From Polyangiaceae bacterium (GTDB lineage: Bacteria > Myxococcota_A > Polyangia > Polyangiales > Polyangiaceae), in NCBI GenBank assembly GCA_019637265.1, contig JAHBVY010000002.1, positions 434,001 to 498,000 on the forward strand: 64,000 nucleotides of DNA, in the 5' to 3' direction. The notes under the pieces are model-generated. The model saw only the letters and a program-made list of their open reading frames with translations. It did not search any database and was not told where the DNA came from. Below, in pieces: positions 35,834-44,086 of the stretch. How positions within the stretch are numbered: the first letter of the stretch is position 1; each line of letters starts with the position of its first letter. A program made the translations under genes and the position numbers.

Positions 35834-38179
35834 TCAGTACTGCCGCCCTGCCACCGGGTCATTGGCGTAGGGCTGGAAATCGGTGTTTTGACGCGCATAG
35901 AACTGCGCACCGAGGTCAATCGCGCGGATCAGCATGGTGCGCTCCTCGCGGGTGAGGATGATGCCGACGTCGTCGGGGTGCAGGGTGCGCGTGCCGCCGC
36001 GAATATCGGTGCTGAACGGCTGCCCGAGCGGCCACGCCGTGCGGTCCGAGTTGAACACGCTGGTCATGTTCAGCTTCTCGATCAGCGCGCTGCCTCGCGC
36101 GTCGCTCGGCACGCCCCAGGTGGGCGGGATCACGCCCGTGATGCTCACGTCACCCATGCCCATCTCCATCTCCAGCGCCGCTGGGTAGAAGATGGAGACG
36201 TAAGAGGCCGGCCACGCCCGCGTCTCGTTGTCGTAAGTCACCGTGATGGGCGTGTCGCTCAAGTCCATGCGCGGCAAGCGGTACACCGTGCTCTCGCCGG
36301 TGAGCTCGTTCGCCATCGTGATCTCGTAGAACTCCTGCGGGCCGTCGCCGTTGGTGGTGCCGTTGTGGCAAGAGACGCACTTGGAGTTGAGCAGCGACTG
36401 GATCTCGTTCGGGTTGCCCGCTTCCGTCGCGTAGGCCCAGGGGTACTCCACGCGATCTTGAATCGCGACCATGAAGTCCTCGGCGCCGAACGCCGCTGCC
36501 GCCGTCTGCTGCTGCTCGCCAGGCAGGTTGGACTCCGTGCGGCGCTCATGGCAGCCGCCACACACACGGTCCTCACCCGGCATGCCCTGGATCCACGTGG
36601 TCTGATTGCGGATCGCCAGCTCGAACTCATCCACCGCTTGGAGGTGCACTGGGATGTAAGGTGGGATGGCCGCGAGCCAGCTACCATCGGAGCGCACCGT
36701 GGCCTCACCGAGGATCGCCGCGCCCTCCGCCATCGTCAGGCCGAACATCGTCGCCCCGGGCGCCGCCTCCGAGGAGAAGCCCTCGATGATGCGCACCTTG
36801 ACCGCGGCGTGCAGCGCCTCATCCAGAGGGGTGTTGTCGAACTGCGCGCCGCTCACGCGATCCCCATGCAGGCTGAACAGCGACGTGCGCACCACGTCGA
36901 TCGAGCCGAGCACCACGGGGATGGTGGCGTCTTGCGTGTTCTGAATCGACGAGCGCACCGGCGGCTCCGTCCGCTTCACGATCGGCCGCGCGTAGAGCTC
37001 CCAGCTGTCCTCGTAGTTGACGACCAGCTCGTTACGCTGCGTCTTCGAGTTGAAGATGTAGATGCCGAAGTCCGGCGGCGTGAGCGCCAGCTCGTCCATC
37101 TCGTTCACGGTGCCGTCGGCCCACGACGTGAGGATGCGCCCGTCGGGCAGCACCACCGGCGCGCGGTAGCGCCCCACCGGCGATGGATCCATCCCCCGCG
37201 GCACGCTCGGCGTCAGCACCTCGTAAGAGGCGGTGTCCTCATCGAAGATCTCCGGGCGGCCATCCGCCTGCGCGTTGATGCGGATCAGCGCGCCCGCCTG
37301 GATCGTGTTCTCGCGATCCGTGCCCACGCCGATGAACACGTTCGGCTCGTTCGTCTCCACCACCTGCACCAGGCTGTTCGCCGGCTTACCGTGCTGCCCC
37401 GCGATGGCCACCATCTGCGTGCAGTCCGGGTTCATCGCGAAGATCTTCACGTCGTTGACGTTCTCCAGGTGCTCCCACCGCGAGAACGCGATCTGCCCTG
37501 ACTTCATCGCCCACAGGGTGACGGTGTGCGAGAGGTTCTGGGAGCACAGGCGCCGGTCCGCGTCGCCACCCGACTCCGTGACGGTGGCGATCTGCGTCAC
37601 CTCGCGGGGGTGGTTGTACTCGTCAGCCCGGGTGCCCATCTCCGTGTAGGGCTGGTTGGTGATGAACGCGATGCGACCCCCGGCGACCCACACCGGGTTC
37701 ATGTCGTCGGCGGGGCCGAAGGTGAGCTGGTGGATGTTGAAGCCGTCAGGCCCCCGCTCCAAATCCGCGACGTAGAGGTGGTAGTGGTCGTCCGAGCTCA
37801 GCTTCATGCTGAAGACGACCTTCTTCGCGTCGAAGCTCACGTCCAGGCTCGAGATGTCGGCCCGCGCGAAGCGCTCGCCCGCGATGATGTTCTCCACCTT
37901 CCCCGTGGAGAGGTCGCGCACCTCGAGCCGCGCGCCCGGGTTGTAGCGCAGGTAGTCCATCACCTGACCCATCCCCCCGGCGACGTCGATGCTCACGCGG
38001 TCTCCGTTGACCGTGGTGTGCTGACGCACCGCGTAGATGATCTTCTGGAACGCCTCACCGGTGGGCTCCTCCGACGGCTCACTGCTGCAGCTGACCGTGG
38101 TGGGCGCCATCAGGCCAAGGGCCGCGGCGACGGGGAGGGCGGCTATCAGCGCGGTGCGGGTTGCGAAGCTGCGTGCCAT
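35834..38179 (-). CDS. Secreted diheme cytochrome/propeller protein, HzsA-related
   Basis: The 781-residue protein begins with a lipoprotein-like signal (MARSFATRTALIAALPVAAA, Cys in TVSCSSEP). AGGAG lies 7 bases before the ATG. A beta-propeller-like region (about 50-400) carries TolB-type strands (DVSFDAKKVVFSMKLSSDDHYHLYVADL). Two CXXCH heme sites follow: CGGCH (about 545) and CVSCH (about 602). The plan fits HzsA-related proteins of unknown activity. It is the first gene of a minus-strand set with the HEAT gene and the larger cytochrome, suggesting one envelope redox complex. Confidence 0.78.
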   Translation of the reverse strand: MARSFATRTALIAALPVAAALGLMAPTTVSCSSEPSEEPTGEAFQKIIYAVRQHTTVNGDRVSIDVAGGMGQVMDYLRYNPGARLEVRDLSTGKVENIIAGERFARADISSLDVSFDAKKVVFSMKLSSDDHYHLYVADLERGPDGFNIHQLTFGPADDMNPVWVAGGRIAFITNQPYTEMGTRADEYNHPREVTQIATVTESGGDADRRLCSQNLSHTVTLWAMKSGQIAFSRWEHLENVNDVKIFAMNPDCTQMVAIAGQHGKPANSLVQVVETNEPNVFIGVGTDRENTIQAGALIRINAQADGRPEIFDEDTASYEVLTPSVPRGMDPSPVGRYRAPVVLPDGRILTSWADGTVNEMDELALTPPDFGIYIFNSKTQRNELVVNYEDSWELYARPIVKRTEPPVRSSIQNTQDATIPVVLGSIDVVRTSLFSLHGDRVSGAQFDNTPLDEALHAAVKVRIIEGFSSEAAPGATMFGLTMAEGAAILGEATVRSDGSWLAAIPPYIPVHLQAVDEFELAIRNQTTWIQGMPGEDRVCGGCHERRTESNLPGEQQQTAAAAFGAEDFMVAIQDRVEYPWAYATEAGNPNEIQSLLNSKCVSCHNGTTNGDGPQEFYEITMANELTGESTVYRLPRMDLSDTPITVTYDNETRAWPASYVSIFYPAALEMEMGMGDVSITGVIPPTWGVPSDARGSALIEKLNMTSVFNSDRTAWPLGQPFSTDIRGGTRTLHPDDVGIILTREERTMLIRAIDLGAQFYARQNTDFQPYANDPVAGRQY

Positions 38180-38278
38180 ACGAGACTCCTGGCTGAGCTA
38201 TGACGAGCTCGGGGGCGAGCTCGAAGCGAGCCCGGCCTGTTATTGGAAGCAGGTTTTGGGCCACACGTCGATTGCCTA

Positions 38279-38296
38279 GTTTTGGGGGGTTTGGCA
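38279..38296 (+). repeat. G-rich dispersed repeat, copy I
   Basis: GTTTTGGGGGGTTTGGCA, nearly the same as copy A at 2701. It lies in the divergent gap before hisIE. Confidence 0.7.
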
Positions 38297-38370
38297 TGGC
38301 ACTTGGGGCGCTGAGCCCCAAGACGGTGGGTCCCGGTTGGGGTCGCTGCACCCCAACTCCCAGTGACTAC

Positions 38371-38396
38371 CCGTCCAACCCCCAACCCCCCCTTCC
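38371..38396 (-). repeat. G-rich dispersed repeat, copy J
   Basis: Plus strand begins CCGTCCAACCCCCAACCCCC. It is nearly identical to the same part of copy K (59884-59920), with one extra C. It lies 30-55 bases before the hisIE start. Confidence 0.75.
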
Positions 38397-38424
38397 CTCC
38401 TTCGAGCTCCTGTAGGCTGTGCGG

Positions 38425-39078
38425 ATGGAGCTCAAGTACGACGCGGCGGGGCTGATCCCGGTCGTGGTTCAAGACCAGCTCACGGGGCAGGTCCGGATGG
38501 TGGCGTGGATGAACGCCGAGGCGCTCGCCCGCACTCGAGAAGAGGGTGAGGTGTGCTTCTACAGCCGCTCACGCCAGGCCCTGTGGCGGAAGGGCGAGAC
38601 GTCGGGGAACACCTTGGCGCTGCGTCAGCTGGCGGTGGACTGCGACGGCGACACGCTGCTCGCCCTGGTGGATCCGCGCGGACCGAGCTGCCACACCGGC
38701 GAGCAGAGCTGTTTCTATCGAGCGCTCGACGCGCGAGACGACGCGCCCATCGAGCCACGGCCTGGACCCGTCCTCGAGCAGCTCAGCGAGCTGATCGGCG
38801 CCCGCGCCCGGGCCAGCGCCGAGACGAGCTACACCCGACGGTTGCTCGACGGCGGTCCGGAGGCGATCGCCGCCAAGCTCCAAGAAGAGGCGGCCGAGCT
38901 GAGTCAGGCGCTCGCTTCGGAGAGTGAGGAGCGGGTAGCCAGCGAAGCGGCCGACGTCCTCTACCACCTGATGGTGGGGCTCGAGCTGCGCGGGGTGCCG
39001 CTCTGCGACGTCCTCGGCACCTTGGGCGCACGCCTGGGGGTGAGCGGCCTCGTCGAGAAGGCGAGCCGCGGCACTTAG
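38425..39078 (+). CDS. hisI: Bifunctional phosphoribosyl-AMP cyclohydrolase/phosphoribosyl-ATP pyrophosphatase
   Basis: The 217-residue HisIE fusion performs steps 2 and 3 of histidine synthesis. The N-terminal HisI domain (1-115) has [28 protein letters not shown] and the zinc/active-site [14 protein letters not shown]. The C-terminal HisE domain (about 120-217) has [13 protein letters not shown] and [11 protein letters not shown], the acidic residues that bind magnesium. ATG 38425 is preferred over GTG 38419. No other his gene is nearby, so the his genes are scattered. Its promoter region holds two dispersed repeats. Confidence 0.93.
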   Translation: MELKYDAAGLIPVVVQDQLTGQVRMVAWMNAEALARTREEGEVCFYSRSRQALWRKGETSGNTLALRQLAVDCDGDTLLALVDPRGPSCHTGEQSCFYRALDARDDAPIEPRPGPVLEQLSELIGARARASAETSYTRRLLDGGPEAIAAKLQEEAAELSQALASESEERVASEAADVLYHLMVGLELRGVPLCDVLGTLGARLGVSGLVEKASRGT

Positions 39079-39284
39079 CGAAGTGAACGAGGAGCCGCCC
39101 GGAGGCTCCGATGCTGCCGTCGCGATCGTCGAGACCCGAGGTCGGCCGTCGAGGAGTCACCGCGTGAGCCTGCGTCCGCTCTTGGTGTCCGTTGACCCTG
39201 AAACGCCGCCTCAATATGGTGCGCAGCCGAGCGCGGCGCGGCGCCCGTTTAGCCCCGACCCTCCTCCCGGAAGCGAACGCTGAG

Positions 39285-42200
39285 ATGCCCAAGGTACTGG
39301 TTTTTGAGAGCGACCCCGACTTCGCAGCCCAGCTCCGCGAGGCGCTGACCGAGCGCGGGGCCACCCCGACCATCGTGGACGACGCGAACGAGGGGCTGCA
39401 GGTCGCTGCGACCGACCGCCCAGACCTCATCTTGCTCGCCATCGAGCTGCCGCGCATGAACGGTTTTTCCGTGTGCAATAAGCTCAAGCGCGACCCCGGC
39501 TTGAAGGACGTGCCGCTCATCATCCTGAGCAGCGACAGCACGGAGGAGACCTTCGAGCAGCATCGGCGGCTCCGCACCCGCGCGGAGGAGTACCTCCACA
39601 AGCCCGTGAACCTGGAGCTCTTGCTCGAGCGCGTCGGCGCGCGCATCCCGCTCGAGGCGCCCGCCGCCATGGAGGAGGACATCCTGATCGAGGATGACAT
39701 CGACTTCGATGACGCCGAGCCGCTCGCGATCGGTGACGACTTCGAGGCCGAGGGCACGCAGATCATGGACGCCCCGCCGATCTCCGGGGAGCCAGTCAAT
39801 GTGGATGACGAGGTGGACAGCTTCACTGAGGCTGCCTTCGACGCCTTGGTGGGTGAGCCCGAGCCCACCCCGGCGCCCGTCTCTGTGGCGCCCGAGTCCA
39901 TCGAGCCCGAGTCGGAGCCCGTGGAGTCGATCGAGCCGGAGTCTGCCGAGGGTGACTCCGCGGCGCCCGAGTCGCTCGCCTTCGAGTCGGTGGCGCCGGA
40001 GTCCGCGCGTGAGTCGGACGCGCCCGCCATCCCACCGCCACCGCGAGCTCCGGCTGAGTCGTCAGCGGCGCTGTCCGACGTCCCGCGCGCTGCCCGCGCG
40101 CCCACCAGCATCCCCCCGCGCCCACTCGAGAGCGGCGAGGCTGCGCGGCTGCGCGAGGAGCTGAACAAGGCCAAGGCGCGCGTCGGCGAGCTGGAGGCGC
40201 AGGCCGTGGAGAGCCGCGCGCGCATCACGGAGCTGGAAGATCAAGCCGGGCGCGACGCCGCGCGCGACGCGGAGGTGCAGCGCCTGCGCCGCGAGGTGGA
40301 CGAGGCCAAGGCGAAGGCGGCGGCCGGCAGCAAGGGCGGCGGCTCCGCGCGCGAGTTCCTCGACCTTCGCGAGGCGCTCAACAAGAAGGACAAGGAGATC
40401 CTCGATCTCCGCGATCAGCTCACCCACAAGGACAAAGACCTGCTGGGCCTGCGCGACGCGTCGCTCGGCCTGGAGCGTGAGAAGGCCGACCTGAACGACA
40501 AGATCCTCGCGGTGGAGCGCGAGCTCCACGACGAGCGCAAGCTGCGCGAAGCGGCCACCGCCGACAAAGAGCAAGCGAGCAAGCGAGCTGACGACTTCAA
40601 GCGCAAGACAGAGAAGCTGACCTCCGAGCTCGAGGCGCGGAGCACGGAGCTGGCCGAGGCGCGCACGGCGAGCGAGGCCGCGCTCGCCGAGAAGGACGCC
40701 CAACGGGAGGCGCTGGAGGCTGAGCACCGCGAGGCGCTGGCGCGCGCCGCCGAGGAGCACCAAGCGGCGACGGAGCGAGCCGCCGTAGCTCACAGCGCGG
40801 CGCTCGCGGCAGCAGAAGAAGCCGCGCAGAACCGTCAGGCGGAGGCGCTCGCCGAAGCGGAGGCGGCGAGCAACGCGGCGCTGGCCGAGGCGCTGCAAGT
40901 GGCCGCCCAAGAGGCGAGCGAGGCGCAGGCCGCGGCGATCACCGCGCGCGAAGAGGAGCTGGAGCGTGAGCACACGGCGAAGCTCGCGGCGCTGCACCGC
41001 GCCGGGGAAGAGGCGCAGAACAAGCTGAGGGAGGAGCACAGCGCGGCGCTGGCCGCCGCCGCGGCCGTGCTCACGGCGCGCGAGCAGGAGCTGAAGGAAG
41101 AGCGCGAGACGCTGGAGCAAGAGCTCCGCGCGGCTCACCAGCAGACGCGTGACGAGCTCGCGGCGCTCAGCGCCGCCAAGGAGGAGGGCGAGGCGACGCG
41201 CGACGCGAAGATCGCCGCGCTGACGGCGGACCTCCAGGAGAAGACGGAGCGCGGCGCCGAGCTAGAGCAGCAGCTGAGCGAGACGCAGAGTAGGCTCGAG
41301 GAGACGAGCAGCGAGCTCACCGGGGCGCGCGAGCGCATCACGGAGCAGGACGCGCAGCTCGCCGAGCTCAGGGAGAAGAAGAGCAGCCTCACCGCCGACT
41401 TGGAGACCGCCAACGCGAGCATCGCAGAGAAAAATCAGACGATCAGCGAGGCCGAGCAGCGCATCAGCGAGCTGAGTGAGCAGCAGAGCCACCTCACCTC
41501 GGAGCTCGCCGGGGCGCGCGTCACCATCACCGAGAAGGAGGCTCAGGTAGCTGAGCTGACGGAGTCGAAGAGCAGCCTCACCACCGACTTGGAGACGGCC
41601 AACGCGAGCATCGCAGAGAAAACTCAGGCGATCGCCGAGCTCAGCGAGGAGAAGAGCAGCCTCACCGCTGACTTGGAGACGGCCAACGCGAGCATCGCAG
41701 AGAAAACTCAGACGATCGCCGAGCTCAGTGAGGAGAAGAGCAGCCTCACGGCGGAGCTCGAAGCAGCGCGCGCCACGATCGAAGACAAGGAGCGCCGCCT
41801 CACGGAGCTCACCGGCGAGCGCGATACCTTGAGCGAGAACCTGGCACGCGCGAGCACCATCATCACCGAGAAAGATCAGTCGATCAGCGAGATCACCGAC
41901 GCGCGCGACGCCTTGAGCGCGGAGCTGGTCGTGGCGGGCAACCAGCGCGAGGAGCTGGAGCAACGCATCCGCGAGCTCACGGGGGAGCGAGACCAGCGCA
42001 CCGAGGAGCTCGCCGCAGCGAACGCCACCCTCGCCGAACGGGACGGCACCATCGAGGGCCTGAACGGCGACCTCGAACAGGCGCGCGGCACCCTCGCCGA
42101 GCGCGAGCGCACCCTCGAGCAGCGCGAGGGGCGCATCGCCACCCTGGAGGCCGAGCTAGCCCACACCCGTGAGGAGCTTCAGAGCACCCAGGGCAAGCTC

Positions 42201-42335
42201 ACCACCGAGCAAGGCCGCACCGCCCGCGCCGTCGCCAAGTGGACCAATGACCGCGCCTCCCTGGAGCACGCCAAGGACGCCCTCGCCATCGCCCTAGCCC
42301 GCATCGAAGAGGCCGAGGAGCGCGAGCTGGAGTAG
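39285..42335 (+). CDS. AglZ/FrzS-like protein: pseudo-receiver domain plus long coiled coil
   Basis: The start is ATG 39285 (MPKVLVFESD), giving 1016 residues. Residues 1-120 form a response-regulator receiver fold ending in AEEYLHKPVN, but the phospho-acceptor position is Ala52 (LILLAIELP), so it should not be phosphorylated there. An acidic Pro/Glu linker (about 125-290) leads to a continuous coiled coil to the C-terminus. AglZ and FrzS of Myxococcus share this plan and act at cell poles and motility complexes with the GTPase MglA. Part of the coiled coil consists of 28-residue repeats (four heptads). Which of the two proteins it matches cannot be decided from sequence alone. Confidence 0.8.
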   Translation: MPKVLVFESDPDFAAQLREALTERGATPTIVDDANEGLQVAATDRPDLILLAIELPRMNGFSVCNKLKRDPGLKDVPLIILSSDSTEETFEQHRRLRTRAEEYLHKPVNLELLLERVGARIPLEAPAAMEEDILIEDDIDFDDAEPLAIGDDFEAEGTQIMDAPPISGEPVNVDDEVDSFTEAAFDALVGEPEPTPAPVSVAPESIEPESEPVESIEPESAEGDSAAPESLAFESVAPESARESDAPAIPPPPRAPAESSAALSDVPRAARAPTSIPPRPLESGEAARLREELNKAKARVGELEAQAVESRARITELEDQAGRDAARDAEVQRLRREVDEAKAKAAAGSKGGGSAREFLDLREALNKKDKEILDLRDQLTHKDKDLLGLRDASLGLEREKADLNDKILAVERELHDERKLREAATADKEQASKRADDFKRKTEKLTSELEARSTELAEARTASEAALAEKDAQREALEAEHREALARAAEEHQAATERAAVAHSAALAAAEEAAQNRQAEALAEAEAASNAALAEALQVAAQEASEAQAAAITAREEELEREHTAKLAALHRAGEEAQNKLREEHSAALAAAAAVLTAREQELKEERETLEQELRAAHQQTRDELAALSAAKEEGEATRDAKIAALTADLQEKTERGAELEQQLSETQSRLEETSSELTGARERITEQDAQLAELREKKSSLTADLETANASIAEKNQTISEAEQRISELSEQQSHLTSELAGARVTITEKEAQVAELTESKSSLTTDLETANASIAEKTQAIAELSEEKSSLTADLETANASIAEKTQTIAELSEEKSSLTAELEAARATIEDKERRLTELTGERDTLSENLARASTIITEKDQSISEITDARDALSAELVVAGNQREELEQRIRELTGERDQRTEELAAANATLAERDGTIEGLNGDLEQARGTLAERERTLEQREGRIATLEAELAHTREELQSTQGKLTTEQGRTARAVAKWTNDRASLEHAKDALAIALARIEEAEERELE
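41568..41760 (+). repeat. 84-bp tandem repeat in the coiled-coil gene
   Basis: AAGAGCAGCCTC starts at 41568, 41652 and 41736, an exact 84-bp period, with an older copy at 41379. Each unit encodes 28 residues (four heptads), so adding or losing units keeps the coiled-coil register. Confidence 0.8.
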
Positions 42336-42358
42336 CCCGTGCTCTGTGAGGGGCGAGG

Positions 42359-43570
42359 TCACCGTCCTACCCAGTGCGCCACTGGTTGCGAGAGGAACGA
42401 CTCGACCGACACGCCATCACTCCCTACGAGCAGCGTGCGGTGAGGTTTGAATGCCTGAGCGAAGGCTAAGCTGCCCGAGTGAGCTCTGGGCGCTCGGCCG
42501 CTCTTGACCTCGATCGCCGTCAGGCGCCGACCAGCCTTCACGACGAAGTCCACCTCGTGCTGCCGCTCGCGCCAGTAGAAGACCTCGCACACGCCCGCCG
42601 CCTCCGCGTTGGCAAGGTGCGCGCCCACCGCCGACTCGACGAGGCGCCCCCAGAACTCAGTGTCCGCGCGCGCCTCTGCGGGAGACAAGCCCGACATCGC
42701 GCTCATGAGCGCCGTGTTGAGCACCTGGAGCTTGGGGCTGGATCCTCGTCGCCGCGCGACGTCGCCAGCGTACTTGGGCAGCGCTCGAACCATCCCAGCG
42801 CCTGCTAGGAGGTCCAGGTAGTGCGCTAGCGTGGTGGTGTTGCCAGCGTCTTGTAGCTGACCGAGCATCTTGGTGTACGAGAGCACCTGCCCCGAATACT
42901 GACACGCCAGATCGAACAACCGGCGCAGCAGCGCTGGTTTATCCACACGAGAAAGCAGCAGCACGTCGCGAGCGATCGAGGTCTCGATCAGGCTGTCCAC
43001 CACGTACCGAGTCCAGCGCGCAGCGTCGCCAGCGAGCGGAGCAGCGCCCGGATAGCCGCCGTAGAACAAGTATTCGTCCAGCCCCCAACCGAACGCGCCC
43101 TGCATCTCCGCGTACGTCCAGTGCGGCAAGTGCAGCGTCTCGAAGCGCCCAGCCAGGCTCTCCGTGAGCCCGCGAGCCAGCAGCAGCGGCGCCGACCCAA
43201 GGAGCACCACCTTCAGCGGGGTCCTCGCGCGGGTGTCTTCGTCCCAGGTGCGCTTGACCGTCTCCGACCACGCCGGGATCTTCTGAACCTCATCCAGCAC
43301 GAGCAACGCGCCCTCGCCCGCCAGCTCCGCCTCACGGCGAGCTGCGTCCCACTGCTGCCCAATCCACCCCTCGGCGCGCAGCGTGGGCTCGTCGGCGCTC
43401 GCGTAGCGCACCGGGGAGCCCAAGCCTTCGGTCACCTGCTGCACCAACGTGGACTTGCCCACCTGCCGGGCGCCGGTGACCACCTGCATGAAGCGACGCG
43501 GCTCGCTCAACCGAGCCGAGAGCACCTCCGCCTGAGGGCGACGGTAGCCAGCCTCCGGTTTACTCACCAT
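42359..43570 (-). CDS. AAA_14/DUF4143 ATPase
   Basis: The 403-residue protein has an AAA_14 domain with Walker A TGARQVGKST (Lys39) and Walker B LLVLDEVQKIP (about 88-98), then LLGSAPLLL (sensor-like). The C-terminal DUF4143 domain ends with EVDFVV and AIEVKSG, the acidic/Lys pattern of a PD-(D/E)XK nuclease fold. This abundant family has no firm function; members are often found in defence islands and genomic islands. It lies at the left edge of the island. Its start is flanked by four TGAGTAA heptamers, implying tight control, perhaps by itself. Confidence 0.88.
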   Translation of the reverse strand: MVSKPEAGYRRPQAEVLSARLSEPRRFMQVVTGARQVGKSTLVQQVTEGLGSPVRYASADEPTLRAEGWIGQQWDAARREAELAGEGALLVLDEVQKIPAWSETVKRTWDEDTRARTPLKVVLLGSAPLLLARGLTESLAGRFETLHLPHWTYAEMQGAFGWGLDEYLFYGGYPGAAPLAGDAARWTRYVVDSLIETSIARDVLLLSRVDKPALLRRLFDLACQYSGQVLSYTKMLGQLQDAGNTTTLAHYLDLLAGAGMVRALPKYAGDVARRRGSSPKLQVLNTALMSAMSGLSPAEARADTEFWGRLVESAVGAHLANAEAAGVCEVFYWRERQHEVDFVVKAGRRLTAIEVKSGRAPRAHSGSLAFAQAFKPHRTLLVGSDGVSVESFLSQPVAHWVGR

Positions 43571-43601
43571 CTTGAGTAATTTTACTCAGTACATTGAGTA
43601 A
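43560..43601. promoter_or_regulatory. TGAGTAA operator array at the AAA_14 gene start
   Basis: The heptamer TGAGTAA occurs four times with alternating direction: reverse at 43560-43566 (inside codons 2-4), forward at 43573-43579, reverse at 43582-43588 and forward at 43595-43601. The middle pair forms a perfect 16-bp palindrome, TGAGTAATTTTACTCA. The AT content is far above the surroundings. It probably overlaps the promoter and acts as an operator. Confidence 0.65.
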
Positions 43602-43830
43602 ATTGCAAGCGGGCGCCCGAATTGATCGAGGATACCCCCATCTCTCCTAACCCAGACGAACCGCCCGCCGCTGAGCCGGAAGCCGCTGACACCTCGGAGT
43701 AACTGGCTGCCACTACGAGCCCAGCGACTTCAGCCACCTTGCCGGCAAGGAGGTTGCCCGAGACTCGGGGCCGCTGGCTGCGGTGGGAGGGGCACATTCA
43801 GTTGCGGAGCGCATCCTGGTGTCGCTGATC

Positions 43831-43857
43831 GGTCACCTCAAGAGCGCTCAGGTGACC
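43831..43857. terminator. Hairpin at the end of the AlbA_2-like remnant
   Basis: GGTCACCT and AGGTGACC pair over an 11-base loop containing GAGCGCTC. The right arm overlaps the stop of the remnant gene on the minus strand. It may end transcription of the island. Confidence 0.45.
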
Positions 43858-44075
43858 GCCGGAGGCCCCCCTGCCCAGATGGTGAGGTGCAGCTCCGCGT
43901 CGTCGATCAGCTCGTAGTCAGATAGCCTGCCTGAGAGGCGCACGCTGCGCTCGAGGATGGTCGGCACCCCTTCGCCTCGACGGTCCATGTACCGCGGGGA
44001 GGCGCTCGAGGTAAGCAGCCTTGGTAGGAACCAGACGGCCCCCCCGCTCGCTTCGAAGCCAAGGAGGCGCCAATG
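43848..44075 (-). pseudogene. 3' remnant of an AlbA_2/RecG-like ATP-binding regulator
   Basis: The minus strand encodes MDRRGEGVPTILERS followed by a beta-strand segment ending ELIDDAELHLTIWAGG. These features match the C-terminal end of AlbA_2/RecG-like ATP-binding proteins, which place RxGxG before a short closing domain. The AlbA_2 domain and ATPase part are missing; the homologous reading fades near base 44075, next to the stop of the HNH gene. I read it as the surviving end of a gene cut off when the HNH gene or its operon arrived. Confidence 0.45.
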
Positions 44076-44086
44076 TGGATCACAGT

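Noticed and set aside
35888-37501. 537-codon plus-strand open frame opposite the diheme cytochrome gene
   Set aside because: Shadow frame; the composition is dominated by Arg, His and Val, with no motif.
31720-38179. True hydrazine synthase
   Set aside because: Only a general plan of heme sites and propeller is shared; there are no HzsB/HzsC partners and no anammox context.
41379-41760. Possible CRISPR-like array because of regularly spaced repeats
   Set aside because: The repeats are in frame, encode heptads of a coiled coil and have no unique spacers.
43582-43797. 71-codon minus-strand open frame upstream of the AAA_14 gene, a possible antitoxin
   Set aside because: Low-complexity Ser/Ala/Gly content, no HTH and no clear ribosome site; it runs into the operator array.
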